From the NCBI RefSeq assembly GCF_003943515.1, contig NZ_RJPT01000006.1, positions 26,233 to 63,428 of the forward strand: a stretch of 37,196 nt of DNA, written 5' to 3'. This document shows positions 24,867-34,971 of the stretch, piece after piece. A model generated the notes under the pieces. The model did no database searches. It worked only from the letters and a program-made list of their open reading frames with translations, and was not told where the DNA came from. The DNA comes from Streptococcus cristatus (lineage in GTDB: Bacteria > Bacillota > Bacilli > Lactobacillales > Streptococcaceae). The stretch's first letter is position 1. Each line of letters starts with the position of its first letter. The position numbers and the translations under genes are program-made.

Positions 24867-26693
24867 CTATTTTTTCAATTCTGCTAAATCATTATTTGCA
24901 AGGGCAGCTTCTAGGTCATTTCGATAAGCTGCTTTTTCTTCTTCTGTCCACTCGTAGAATCGTCCCATTTCATCCAGAACAGGCTCTACAATAGCGTCTA
25001 AGCTATCCCGCATAAAGAGCATGTGGTTTGTCCGGCGAAGCAGGAAGTCCACTGGGCTGAGTGCCAATTCATTGCGCATCGCATAGTGGAGCGACAAGGT
25101 ATCCGCTAGGCTAAGTCCTGGTGCTTGCTCGATGCTGTGAGCGAGGGCAAAGACTTTAGGAGCATTGGAACCATAAAGTTTTGCAAGATAGAATGCTTCT
25201 TTGCTGTCCAATCCACGTGAAACACCAAGTTGCGCAAAGGCCTCGATTTCGGAATCCACATTTGCTGGATTGAGCTCTCCGCCTGAAACAGGGTAGGTCT
25301 TCGAGTTGATGAGCTTGAAGCTGCGGTCAAATTCTGCCTTGAGGATTTCAACGACACGCTCCATAGCGCCTTCCGCCATCTTACGATAGTCTGTGATTTT
25401 ACCGCCAGCAAGGGTCAAAAGACCATTGTTATCACGGTCCAAACTAGAGCCACGAGATACAGCAGATGGATCCAAGTGTTTTTCAGACGTGCTGCTTTCA
25501 AGCTTAGTAACAGCCGCTTCAACATCTTCACGGGATTTTTCTTTAGCCAGATAGCTCTCAACAGTCGCAATCAGGGCATTGAAGCTTTCATCACTGATAG
25601 TACCGTTGTTTCCGCCGTTGTAGTCAGAAGCACTGTTTCCTGCAATCAGAGGACGCAGACCTGCCCAGCTACTTTCGATGTCGTCAATTGAGATCTTTGC
25701 TTCTGGGAAGCGATTATTGACAATGCCCAAGAGGTAATCCACATCTTCTTGTGTTACTTTTGGATGCTCTAGGTCGCCAGTGTAGTCAGTGTCTGTCGTA
25801 CCAAAGTAGGTTTTATTTTCACGTGGAAGGACAAAGACCATCCGGCCGTCTCCCAAGCCTGTGTCAAAGTAGACTGGCTGAGAAACTTTGATTTTGCTAG
25901 AGTCAACTACCAAGTGAACTCCCTTGGTTGGACGCATTTGAGAATATTTCTCACCGTCATTTGACAGATTGCGCACGCTGTCGCTCCAAGGTCCAGTTGT
26001 GTTGATGACCAAGCGAGCCTTGATTTCAAAGACTTCATCCGTCAAGAGGTCACGCGCAACAACGCTTGTAATCTTTCCAGATTCATCAAAGAGGAAGCCT
26101 TCTGCCTTTACATGGTTGGCAATCAGGGCGCCGTCTTGGTTGGCGCGTTTGATATTTTCAATTACGAGTCGAGCGTCGTTGTTGCGGAAGTCAAGATAGA
26201 CACCACCGCCGACTAAGCCTTCCTTCTTGAGTTCAGGTTCCCGTTCTAAGACTTCCTCCTTGCTCAAGACCTTGTTGGCAGCAGGAGTGTTGTTGACACC
26301 AGCCAAGAGGTCGTAGAGGTCCATAGCTACTTTGAGGCGGAAGAGGCTGAAGGTAGCGCCGTCTTCTTCATAGACAGGAAGCAGCATAGGATCTGGTTTT
26401 GGAATATGGGGGGCAATTTGCTGTACCACAGCACGCTCAGAAACTGTATCTGAGACCACCTCTACGTCGAATTGCTTAAGGTAACGAAGGCCACCATGGA
26501 CCAATTTGGTAGAACGGCTAGAAGTCCCTTCTGCAAAGTCCTGCATTTCAATCAGACCGGTCTCCAGTCCACTAGCTGCCGCTTGCAAGGCTACCCCAGC
26601 ACCGGTAATCCCACCACCAATAATCAGGAGGTCCAAGGTGCGTTCCTGCATTTTTTTTATCGATAATTCACGTGTTTTCTTTGAAAATTCCAT
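24867..26693 (-). CDS. glpO: Alpha-glycerophosphate oxidase
   Basis: A 608-residue flavoprotein with the FAD-binding LLIIGGGITGAGVALQAA at about residues 22-39 and ELKKEGLVGGGVYLDFRNNDARL. It carries the roughly 50-residue insert (from about SYNGGNNGTIS to EKHLDPSAV) that separates streptococcal and enterococcal GlpO oxidases from GlpD dehydrogenases. It oxidises sn-glycerol 3-phosphate to dihydroxyacetone phosphate with O2, making H2O2. It lies between glpK and glpF. The product H2O2 links glycerol use to peroxide-based competition and self-stress. Confidence 0.96.
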   Translation of the reverse strand: MEFSKKTRELSIKKMQERTLDLLIIGGGITGAGVALQAAASGLETGLIEMQDFAEGTSSRSTKLVHGGLRYLKQFDVEVVSDTVSERAVVQQIAPHIPKPDPMLLPVYEEDGATFSLFRLKVAMDLYDLLAGVNNTPAANKVLSKEEVLEREPELKKEGLVGGGVYLDFRNNDARLVIENIKRANQDGALIANHVKAEGFLFDESGKITSVVARDLLTDEVFEIKARLVINTTGPWSDSVRNLSNDGEKYSQMRPTKGVHLVVDSSKIKVSQPVYFDTGLGDGRMVFVLPRENKTYFGTTDTDYTGDLEHPKVTQEDVDYLLGIVNNRFPEAKISIDDIESSWAGLRPLIAGNSASDYNGGNNGTISDESFNALIATVESYLAKEKSREDVEAAVTKLESSTSEKHLDPSAVSRGSSLDRDNNGLLTLAGGKITDYRKMAEGAMERVVEILKAEFDRSFKLINSKTYPVSGGELNPANVDSEIEAFAQLGVSRGLDSKEAFYLAKLYGSNAPKVFALAHSIEQAPGLSLADTLSLHYAMRNELALSPVDFLLRRTNHMLFMRDSLDAIVEPVLDEMGRFYEWTEEEKAAYRNDLEAALANNDLAELKK

Positions 26694-26761
26694 ATTTACA
26701 CACTTTCTAACTTAGTCGTTTCATGCTTCTACTGACTTGATTATCAAAATATGAATCAGTA

Positions 26762-28377
<1,616 letters not shown>

Positions 28378-28400
28378 TGAGGAGATTGTGTAAAAATCAC

Positions 28401-28426
28401 AAAAAAACCTAGATTTCTCTAGGTTT
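28401..28426 (-). terminator. Terminator of the Mga-like regulator gene
   Basis: AAACCTAGA-GAAA-TCTAGGTTTTTTT on the minus strand begins one base beyond the stop codon. Confidence 0.85.
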
Positions 28427-28427
28427 C

Positions 28428-29855
28428 TTAATGAAATATCATGTGACGGATTTGAGCCAAATCTTCCAAATCCAAGTCATTTTTTAAATAATAGACGGGA
28501 ATCTGCTGGGTTTGATGAATGGGATTGTTGGTGATGATGAGGTCATAATTTTTAGCTGGGTCGTAGGATTCAATCGTAATAAAGCGATTGTACTCTAAAT
28601 AGCGTCTTAAAATGGCCGTCATCCTGGAAACAACGATAAAGCTATCTGTCAAGTCCATTCCTATCTTGATGACTTGACCGTCGTTTTCAGCAATGTACTC
28701 CATCAGCTGGAGCCATTCCCACAACACCTTTTTATCCAGAGATGTTCCCTGCTGAAAAATAGGCAGTTTGCTAAAAATAGTGTCTGCCACTTGTCGATAA
28801 TCGTATTCGCTCCATAAATATGGGTGGCGAAGTTCCAAGTCATGCTTGTATTTGTCTTGCAAGAGGTAGGCTCGGAAAAGAAAAACGCGGGCGCAGAGCT
28901 GGCTGAGTTCGTAGGTCACCTGGTCTTCAATGTAGTCACCTAGCAAGTCCTGAGATTTCATCTCTTGAATCAGTTGCGTAGTCAGACTGGCAATTTCACC
29001 GCCAAAGCCCAGTATATACTCCATGGTGTGCAGGGGCAGAATCCGATGGGAAATTAGAAATGAAAAGAAAATCATCATTTCGCCATCTTCGAGACTCAGG
29101 GTGATGTGCTGTCCGGCAAAGAAATCATTTGTCCTGCGATGCAAGCGCTGGTAGAAGATATTTTCAAAATAGCCCTGCATTTTCTGTTCAATATTTTGGA
29201 ATTGACAGGCATTGACTCTTAGGCGCTGTTGGGTAATATGCGCCCAAAGGGCTAAGTCCAATCGCTGCCCTTGAGAGAGCTGGGCTCCACAGAGTTCTTC
29301 TAAAACGGCAACTTCCTGCCTTCTTTCTGGTTTTTGAAGTTCTTTTTCCCAATCTTGACTAGACCAAACCTTGCGAAAGAGGCAGAAATAAAAATAGCGG
29401 ATCTGGTGCTCAGGCCCTTTTAAGCGGCCATTTTGGATAGATAGGTCAAACTCTGATAAAATCTGATTTAAACCGGATATATGACGGCCGAGTGTTGCTT
29501 CACTGATCATCAGCTCTTGGGCTAATTGATGGGCTAAAAACTGCTGATGATAGAGCAGGTAGTTTAAAATCTGGTATTTGACAGCATTGTCCAAAAAGAG
29601 TCTGCGAATGTCCCGTCCCTTGGTATCAGATCCGATAGACAGACTGAGCGTTTCGTCCTGAAGCTGGATGGATAAGGCCGCATGATGGTCCGCGGCCTTG
29701 TCGTTAATCAAGCTAATATACTTGGTCAAGGTTGCTTTCGAGAAGCCGGTTTCAGATATAACGTCCTTCAAACTGGATGTAGAATGCTGCTGTAAATAAG
29801 ACAGGACAATAAACTGCCCCGCTTCACTCTTTTCCATTAAGTCTGCTAGATACAT
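28428..29855 (-). CDS. Mga-like helix-turn-helix transcriptional regulator
   Basis: A 475-residue protein with two N-terminal helix-turn-helix units. One spans about residues 15-55 (SSLKDVISETGFSKATLTKYISLI). The second spans about 90-150 (FLAHQLAQELMISEATLGRHISGLN) and matches the Mga HTH domain. The long middle part is helical like PRD modules, and the C-terminus (IESYDPAKNYDLIITNNPI) resembles an EIIB-like fold. It reads directly toward glpK with a terminator between. In pneumococcus a gene of this kind lies next to glpK as well, so a role in glycerol operon control is likely but unproven. PRD-like modules suggest PTS phosphorylation as input. Confidence 0.85.
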   Translation of the reverse strand: MYLADLMEKSEAGQFIVLSYLQQHSTSSLKDVISETGFSKATLTKYISLINDKAADHHAALSIQLQDETLSLSIGSDTKGRDIRRLFLDNAVKYQILNYLLYHQQFLAHQLAQELMISEATLGRHISGLNQILSEFDLSIQNGRLKGPEHQIRYFYFCLFRKVWSSQDWEKELQKPERRQEVAVLEELCGAQLSQGQRLDLALWAHITQQRLRVNACQFQNIEQKMQGYFENIFYQRLHRRTNDFFAGQHITLSLEDGEMMIFFSFLISHRILPLHTMEYILGFGGEIASLTTQLIQEMKSQDLLGDYIEDQVTYELSQLCARVFLFRAYLLQDKYKHDLELRHPYLWSEYDYRQVADTIFSKLPIFQQGTSLDKKVLWEWLQLMEYIAENDGQVIKIGMDLTDSFIVVSRMTAILRRYLEYNRFITIESYDPAKNYDLIITNNPIHQTQQIPVYYLKNDLDLEDLAQIRHMIFH

Positions 29856-29899
29856 TCGAAAACCCTTTCAATTTGCTAATCTTAGCTTAACACAAAAAG

Positions 29900-29927
29900 A
29901 AAAAAAGACGAAGCAATCTGCTTCATC
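29900..29927 (-). terminator. Second terminator ahead of the Mga-like gene
   Basis: Minus-strand GATGAAGCA-GAT-TGCTTCGTC followed by seven T's. Together with the hairpin at 29953-30007 it gives tandem insulation of the regulator gene. Confidence 0.75.
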
Positions 29928-29952
29928 TGCCACATCCTTTTAAGCATAAGCG

Positions 29953-30007
29953 AAAAAAGGAAACCTGACCAGCGGAATGATTTCCCCAGCCGTCTCAGGC
30001 TTCCTTT
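29953..30007 (-). terminator. Terminator of the DUF6630-like gene
   Basis: AAAGGAAGCCTGA and TCAGGTTTCCTTT (minus strand, one mismatch) enclose a 29-nt loop, followed by T6. It is flanked by two near-identical copies of CCTTTTAAGCATAA (29937 and 30029). Confidence 0.7.
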
Positions 30008-30045
30008 ATATCATCAGGCTTGGTTCACCTTTTTAAGCATAATAT

Positions 30046-30558
30046 TTACATATTCTTTGCAAAATCAAAACGGAACCCAACCTTTTGACCTAATTGAGTC
30101 AGTTCAGTCAAAGTCTCTCTGCGGCAGACAAACATGACATAGCTGTCGCTATCAATGTCTATTGCTCCGACGCAGTAGCCTGCTTCCTCCCATTTTTCAT
30201 CCAAGACCTTGCACCATGATAGAATGTCTCCATCTTCATCTAGCCACTCATCTTGCAGCGGGAGATTCTTTTGATCTGCTAATTCTTTCATGAAATAGGT
30301 GAAGTCTTCTAACTCAGCCTTCCAATCCAGCTCAATAGCATTACCACTCTCAATTAACTCATCCGTAATCCCGATCCAAACGATGGTATCTTCTGATTCA
30401 TCGTCCTCTATCCCACGATCGTCATAGCGATCGATATTTCCATCAAAGTAGTCCCACGGTGAGGTAAGACAAGCTTCTATAGCAGAACGGACAGAGCTGT
30501 CCTCTGTAAGCAGTTCAACCATGCTGGTAAAAATTTCTTTGTTCAGTTCATTTGTCAT
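30046..30558 (-). CDS. DUF6630-like cytoplasmic protein of unknown function
   Basis: A 170-residue acidic protein from the ATG at 30558, chosen because GGAGT lies six bases before it. The frame continues ten codons upstream without support. Wording such as TIVWIGITDELIESGNAIELDWKAELEDF and GYCVGAIDIDSDSYVMFVC fits the DUF6630 family as I remember it. This is from memory and should be searched. Families of this kind are often scattered near toxin-immunity loci, but nothing here proves such a role. It is separated from the next gene upstream by 134 nt containing a hairpin (30622-30649). No signal peptide or membrane helix is seen. Confidence 0.6.
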   Translation of the reverse strand: MTNELNKEIFTSMVELLTEDSSVRSAIEACLTSPWDYFDGNIDRYDDRGIEDDESEDTIVWIGITDELIESGNAIELDWKAELEDFTYFMKELADQKNLPLQDEWLDEDGDILSWCKVLDEKWEEAGYCVGAIDIDSDSYVMFVCRRETLTELTQLGQKVGFRFDFAKNM

Positions 30559-30621
30559 AACTGACTCCTTTCTTGTCCATAAGGACATATTTTTAACTTT
30601 ATTGAAAAGAATTTTATCTAT

Positions 30622-30649
30622 AATCCCGACTAATCTCAGTCACGGGATT
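30622..30649 (-). other. Hairpin between two unknown genes
   Basis: AATCCC/GGGATT plus inner GACT/AGTC, without a T-run. It may be a weak terminator or a processing site. Confidence 0.4.
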
Positions 30650-30692
30650 GATCGTTTAGGGAATTATCGCTTATTCGTTTAAGAATGTTTCA

Positions 30693-31148
30693 TCATCCAT
30701 AGTGTTCAGAACCTTCAACATCTCGGTAGTGGAATTCTAAATCTGAAATCAATTTTTCGCCATATTCCAATAATTGAGCTTTAGTGAGAGAATTTACATT
30801 CTTGTCAGAAAAAGCAAGCTCTGCTTTCAAGTCAACTTGACAACTTCCAACAAGAGTCGCTTGGATATAGGCTGCATAGTCATTGCTAGCAGATGTCCAG
30901 CCCATTAGTTGAACGTCCATTTCAAAGCGAATGAACAATTCTCTATCATTCTGCTGCAAGTCTAAGATAGTAAGACCGTCGCTATCATGAATTTCGGATG
31001 AATCAACCATATCTAGCTTTTCTCTATTAAGATAGGGCAAATTCGCAGATAAGGCTTTGAATACGGACAATTCCTCTAATTGATGACCAATAAATTCCCA
31101 TAAAATAATGTCTAAATCTTTTATTTGTAAGTACTGCTCTTTAATCAT
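30693..31148 (-). CDS. Unknown 151-residue protein
   Basis: I do not recognise this family. The protein is acidic and soluble, with no signal peptide or membrane helix. It begins MIKEQYLQIKDLDIILWEF and has a beta-rich middle (LTILDLQQNDRELFIRFEMD, ATLVGSCQVDLKAELAF). It starts with an 8-nt overlap of the small membrane protein gene, and its ribosome site (GAGG) lies inside that gene, so the two are translationally coupled. Size, acidity and pairing resemble small immunity-type proteins, but this is speculation. Confidence 0.75.
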   Translation of the reverse strand: MIKEQYLQIKDLDIILWEFIGHQLEELSVFKALSANLPYLNREKLDMVDSSEIHDSDGLTILDLQQNDRELFIRFEMDVQLMGWTSASNDYAAYIQATLVGSCQVDLKAELAFSDKNVNSLTKAQLLEYGEKLISDLEFHYRDVEGSEHYG

Positions 31149-31332
31149 TATGCCTCTTAGTCTTTGCTAATAAGATGATGACACCTAGTAAAATAAGAAT
31201 TCCGATTACAAAAACAGCTATTTCTAATTCTTTTAAGCCTTCAATATAGGGTACGATATAGATGCTTGATTCCACTAGTAAAAAACCGATAAGAATAAGG
31301 GTAATCAAAAAATATGTCTGTTTTTTATCCAT
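31141..31332 (-). CDS. Small two-helix membrane protein
   Basis: A 63-residue protein with hydrophobic segments at about 6-28 and 37-56, separated by a short acidic loop (YIEGLKELE), and a basic tail KTKRHND. Topology would place both ends in the cytoplasm. GGGAGGGAC (31345-31337) precedes the ATG. It overlaps the next gene by 8 nt. It has no recognised family. Confidence 0.75.
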   Translation of the reverse strand: MDKKQTYFLITLILIGFLLVESSIYIVPYIEGLKELEIAVFVIGILILLGVIILLAKTKRHND

Positions 31333-31386
31333 TTTTATGTCCCTCCCTTAACTAGAGTTTACATTAAACTTAACTAGCTCGAAATT

Positions 31387-32274
31387 CTATTTCCCCTCTA
31401 CCCACTTATCATTGTCCATGATAAAAGGTTTGGCCAGTCCTTCCCCTGTGTAGTCCTTGTATTTGGTCTGCAAGTATTTGTAGACATCTTCCTTGGTCGC
31501 AAACTTGATGGCCTGGTATGGCTCTTCAAAGGTCAGCTTTTCGACAAACAGATAGCCGTCTTTATCTGGAACCAAGACGCCGACATGCCCCACAAAGAGA
31601 GAGTCACCGTCAAGATTGTCGTGGACGATGACAGAAAGCATCCGCGCCTTTTCGTTAAACTTGAACTGTTTGAAGTATTCCTCCATCTTCTTAGCATGTA
31701 CCTTGACATCTTGGGTCGCTTCAGTCTTGACTCTTGAAAACAGGATGTTAAATTCTTCCTTGTCCTTGGCATCAAAGAGCTTGCCCTTGTCAATTGAGTC
31801 ATTATCGATGAACAAGAGTTCGTCGTCTTTTGCTATTTGAGGAATTTCGATGCTGTTTTTCAACAAAGTGTAAGTATTGATCCGACAATTTGTCCCGATA
31901 AAATCACCCTTCTTTGCCTGCCAGAGAGGATTGATTTTTTCTACGTCATATTCGGTTTTGGTAAATTTAGTGAAATCGCCTGTTAAACCAGTCGAGCCAA
32001 CAAGACCGTTGTAGTCATTGACTAGATTGACAAAGCTATCGACACTGTCTTTATCCAAGTCGGCAGCCAGTAAACTCTTAACTTCTTCGACACTTTTTTG
32101 ATTATTTAGATTTGAATAAGTCGACTTCCATGGATATTTTTCCGAGCTTGACTGTCTAACTGTTGAATTTTCTTGAGCGCCGTTTGATTGCTTTTGTGCC
32201 TTCCCACATGCGGCTAAGCCAAGAATTGCCAAAGTGCAGGCACTCATCAACATAATCTTTTTTACTTTCTTCAT
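31387..32274 (-). CDS. DUF4300-like lipoprotein
   Basis: A 295-residue protein starting MKKVKKIMLMSACTLAILG with the lipobox LAAC at about residues 20-23, so it is lipid-anchored outside the membrane. The mature part (YSNLNNQKSVEEV, GTNCRINTYTLLK, VGHVGVLV, FEEPYQAIKF) matches the DUF4300 group of streptococcal lipoproteins as I recall it. The function is unknown. Conserved NCR and GHVG stretches could point to an enzyme. An extended -10 (TGA-TATAAT at 32335-32330) lies upstream. It is followed 54 nt later by the small membrane protein gene, so these may form one transcript. Confidence 0.75.
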   Translation of the reverse strand: MKKVKKIMLMSACTLAILGLAACGKAQKQSNGAQENSTVRQSSSEKYPWKSTYSNLNNQKSVEEVKSLLAADLDKDSVDSFVNLVNDYNGLVGSTGLTGDFTKFTKTEYDVEKINPLWQAKKGDFIGTNCRINTYTLLKNSIEIPQIAKDDELLFIDNDSIDKGKLFDAKDKEEFNILFSRVKTEATQDVKVHAKKMEEYFKQFKFNEKARMLSVIVHDNLDGDSLFVGHVGVLVPDKDGYLFVEKLTFEEPYQAIKFATKEDVYKYLQTKYKDYTGEGLAKPFIMDNDKWVEGK

Positions 32275-32329
32275 TCTTTCGTCCTTTTTACATTTTTCCT
32301 ATATTCATCTTCAAATAATTCCTCTTGTT

Positions 32330-32338
32330 ATTATATCA
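32330..32338 (-). promoter_or_regulatory. Extended -10 promoter of the DUF4300-like gene
   Basis: Minus-strand TGA-TATAAT, with TTCTGT 17 nt upstream as a poor -35. It is also near an upstream hairpin (32358-32390, AAGGAA/TTCCTT ends). Confidence 0.6.
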
Positions 32339-32397
32339 AGAAATGCTAAAAAACAGAAAGGAAAAATCTATCTTGGATAGAAACTTCCTTAAGCCAT

Positions 32398-32430
32398 AAA
32401 AAATGACTGCACTTTTATCAACTGCAGTCA
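32398..32430 (-). terminator. Terminator of the 103-residue protein gene
   Basis: TGACTGCA and TGCAGTCA enclose an 11-nt loop, followed on the minus strand by T6. It is 85 nt beyond the stop at 32516, and no gene lies in between. Confidence 0.8.
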
Positions 32431-32515
32431 CTTTGATTTATGAATTGACGAGCAAGGTAGAGTAGCTAACTCCAAATGCCAACTTAAAGAAAGGAATCGC
32501 TATACACTGGTAAGT

Positions 32516-32827
32516 CTACTTAATCTTGTGCTTGTCCATCTTTTCTTCAAAGATAGCTGTCATGATAGCGCGCAATTCCTCACGCTCCTTTTCAGGAAGC
32601 TCTCCTGCTTGCTTAGCCACAGCGTAAAGTTCTGGATATTGCTTGGCAACTCGCTCAACCGTCTTGGTCGTTGCATGCCCTCTAACAAGGAAGGGAATTC
32701 GCTTAAGCCATTCTTGTGGCACCAGAGCCAAAATCTTTTTTGCCGCTTCCTTATCGCTAATGACGGCTGTACTAAGCCCCTCCTTGATTTGCTCCTGCTC
32801 TTTTTCAGTAAAATCTTTTAATTCCAT
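32516..32827 (-). CDS. Unknown 103-residue helical protein
   Basis: A soluble, charged, mostly helical protein (MELKDFTEKEQEQIKEG, ELPEKEREELRAIMTAIFEEK). I do not recognise a family. GAGGAG lies before the ATG, and a strong terminator follows. It is located between the amylase-like gene and the DUF4300-like lipoprotein gene, on the same strand. There is no sign of transfer in base use. Confidence 0.75.
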   Translation of the reverse strand: MELKDFTEKEQEQIKEGLSTAVISDKEAAKKILALVPQEWLKRIPFLVRGHATTKTVERVAKQYPELYAVAKQAGELPEKEREELRAIMTAIFEEKMDKHKIK

Positions 32828-32940
32828 TCTGAACTCCTCTTTTCTATTAAGTTACTTGCTCTTCTTAAATAGACTGCTCTTAGATTGGTTTTTTGAAATT
32901 TGAGTAACTCTGACAAGTACTTAAGTCGAATTTCAAAAAA

Positions 32941-34707
32941 TTAATTTGCTTCAGTTTGCAAAACTTCCGCAAAGATTACGAAGCCTTTTGGTAAGATATG
33001 AAGCTGCCCATCCGAGATTTGGCAATGACTTGCTAGAGTTGCAGAATCACTCCCCACAAGATAATTTTCTGCTGATTGGTTAAAAATTGCTCGGACGTTT
33101 TGACCATCATAATTCCATTCCAGAGACAGCACATCCGGCTTGATTTCTTCTAGAATATATTTTCCATGCTGAATAATGTCCGCAACTCCCTTACGAAGAT
33201 GAATCAACTTCTTCATGAAATCGAGCATCTCATTGCTATCGGAAACACGTTCCCAAGGCATGACACGACGACAATCTGGATCTGGCCCTCCGCCTAATTC
33301 TAACTCGGTTCCATAGTAGAAACACGGTGTTCCCCTTTGTAAAAAGAGGCAGGCTAAGGCAGACTTAACAAGCTGTGTATCACCTTTGGCAGTAGCCAAA
33401 ATGCGCTCCGTATCATGCGAATCCAGAAGATTGAACATCACTTCCGAAATCTGCTGTCTATAATACATAGACTGGCCATTGATTTCATCGATAAATTGAC
33501 TGGTCTTCTTGACCCCACGCAAGAAATAATCCTTGATACTATCAGAGAGAGGGTAGTTCATGACTGCGTGGAATTCATCGCCATTTAACCAAGGCTGAGA
33601 AGTATGCCAGACTTCCCCAAGAATATAAAGATCAGGTTTTTTAGCCAAGACAGCCTTACGGAAATCTCGCCAAAATTGGTGATCGACTTCATTGGCCACA
33701 TCCAGGCGCCAAGCATCGATATCAAACTCTTCAATCCAGTAGGTCGCAACGCTCAACAAATAGTCCCTCACTTGAGGATTGGCCGTATTTAGCTTTGGCA
33801 TATAACTCTCAAAGGCAAAGGTATGGTAAGGGAGCATTCTTGGATTTGCAAGCTTATCCTTGGTCACTGGAAACTCTTGAACATGAAACCAGTCTTTATA
33901 AGCTGAATTTTCGCCGTATTTAAGGACATCCTGCCACTGTGGAGATTGGTCACCGATATGATTAAAAACAGCGTCCAGCATCACCTTCATGCCACGTTGA
34001 TGGGCTTGCTCCACCAGTTGACGGAAGGTTTCCTTGTCTCCAAAATGACGGTCAATCGCAAAGTAATCTGTCGTATTATACTTGTGATTGCTCGGAGATT
34101 CAAAGATAGGACAGAGATAGAGACCTGTAATGCCCAAGTCTTGCAAGTAATCCAGATGGTCAATAATTCCCTGTAAATCTCCACCAAAGAAATCCTCACT
34201 TTTAGGCGTAATCGACGAATCCCACGCTAGCGCACCTTCAGGTGAAATCTCAGGATTGCCATTAGCAAAGCGTTCTGGGAAAATCTGATACCAAACCGTC
34301 TCTGCTACCCAGTCAGGAACATGACAAGCATCAATCTCATGAATATAAGGAAGCTTAAAGCCATTCCCCTCGTAATGAAGGTTTTCTAGCGTGTTTTCAA
34401 CACACCCCTTATCGCCATACAAGATACTCTGGCCTTGATTATCCTTAATCTCAAAGAGATACTGGAGTCGCGCATAACCAACTGAAATCTCCACCTGCCA
34501 ATAATCAAACAAAGCATCGGAGGTGACATTGAGCATTTCCTTACTCTCTTCATAATGGTCCTCCATAAAAATAAAAGGATCCCCATAATGCAAGGTTATA
34601 CTTTCAATATCTCCCCTTTTCGTTCGAATGCGAATGTGCATTCTCTTATCTTTATAAAGATAAGCATACTCCGACTCTGGCCTGTGGTAAATAGCTGACA
34701 ATTCCAT
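32941..34707 (-). CDS. GH13 neopullulanase/cyclomaltodextrinase-type alpha-glycosidase
   Basis: A 588-residue cytoplasmic enzyme. Residues 1-120 form a beta-sandwich N-terminal domain of the CBM34 type. The catalytic barrel starts near WVAETVWYQIFPERFANG (about 133-150). Catalytic regions are DAVFNH (245-250), DAWRLDVANE with nucleophile Asp336, GEVWH with acid/base Glu365, and LLDSHDTER with Asp432. This architecture (GH13_20) acts on cyclodextrins, pullulan and short maltodextrins. No signal peptide is seen. It is preceded by a strong promoter with a cre-like site downstream of the -10, so glucose repression is likely. It complements the alpha-amylase at 20272. Confidence 0.93.
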   Translation of the reverse strand: MELSAIYHRPESEYAYLYKDKRMHIRIRTKRGDIESITLHYGDPFIFMEDHYEESKEMLNVTSDALFDYWQVEISVGYARLQYLFEIKDNQGQSILYGDKGCVENTLENLHYEGNGFKLPYIHEIDACHVPDWVAETVWYQIFPERFANGNPEISPEGALAWDSSITPKSEDFFGGDLQGIIDHLDYLQDLGITGLYLCPIFESPSNHKYNTTDYFAIDRHFGDKETFRQLVEQAHQRGMKVMLDAVFNHIGDQSPQWQDVLKYGENSAYKDWFHVQEFPVTKDKLANPRMLPYHTFAFESYMPKLNTANPQVRDYLLSVATYWIEEFDIDAWRLDVANEVDHQFWRDFRKAVLAKKPDLYILGEVWHTSQPWLNGDEFHAVMNYPLSDSIKDYFLRGVKKTSQFIDEINGQSMYYRQQISEVMFNLLDSHDTERILATAKGDTQLVKSALACLFLQRGTPCFYYGTELELGGGPDPDCRRVMPWERVSDSNEMLDFMKKLIHLRKGVADIIQHGKYILEEIKPDVLSLEWNYDGQNVRAIFNQSAENYLVGSDSATLASHCQISDGQLHILPKGFVIFAEVLQTEAN

Positions 34708-34751
34708 ATTTTCTCTCCTAGATTTCTCTTTATAAACTCATCGCAACTTTG

Positions 34752-34765
34752 TGCAAACGATTTCA
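34752..34765. promoter_or_regulatory. cre-like (CcpA) site
   Basis: TGAAATCGTTTGCA (minus strand) fits the streptococcal cre consensus with at most one mismatch. It lies 13 nt downstream of the -10, a roadblock position. Confidence 0.65.
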
Positions 34766-34777
34766 AAATCTAGTCCT

Positions 34778-34806
34778 AGTATATCACTTTAAAAAAATGA
34801 ATGCAA
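34778..34806 (-). promoter_or_regulatory. Promoter of the neopullulanase gene
   Basis: Minus-strand TTGCAT (34806-34801), 17-nt spacer, TATACT (34783-34778). Confidence 0.75.
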
Positions 34807-34824
34807 GGTGTTGTTTGGGTACAT

Positions 34825-34855
34825 AGTAAAAGGCCTTGAGAACAAGGCTTTTACT
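34825..34855. terminator. Hairpin between the CPBP gene and the neopullulanase promoter
   Basis: AGTAAAAGGCCTTG pairs with CAAGGCTTTTACT (one bulge, 4-nt loop). There is no long T-run, so termination may be weak. The rest of 34856-34971 shows nothing I can name. Confidence 0.5.
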
Positions 34856-34971
34856 AATTAGATTTTTTAAGAAGCTTACTCTATACTTACATGAACTATA
34901 TTACGCAAGAAATGTATGCGACGGTTAGCGGCTCTATCCTATATAGTGAAGTCCAAAGTTAAATAGATATT

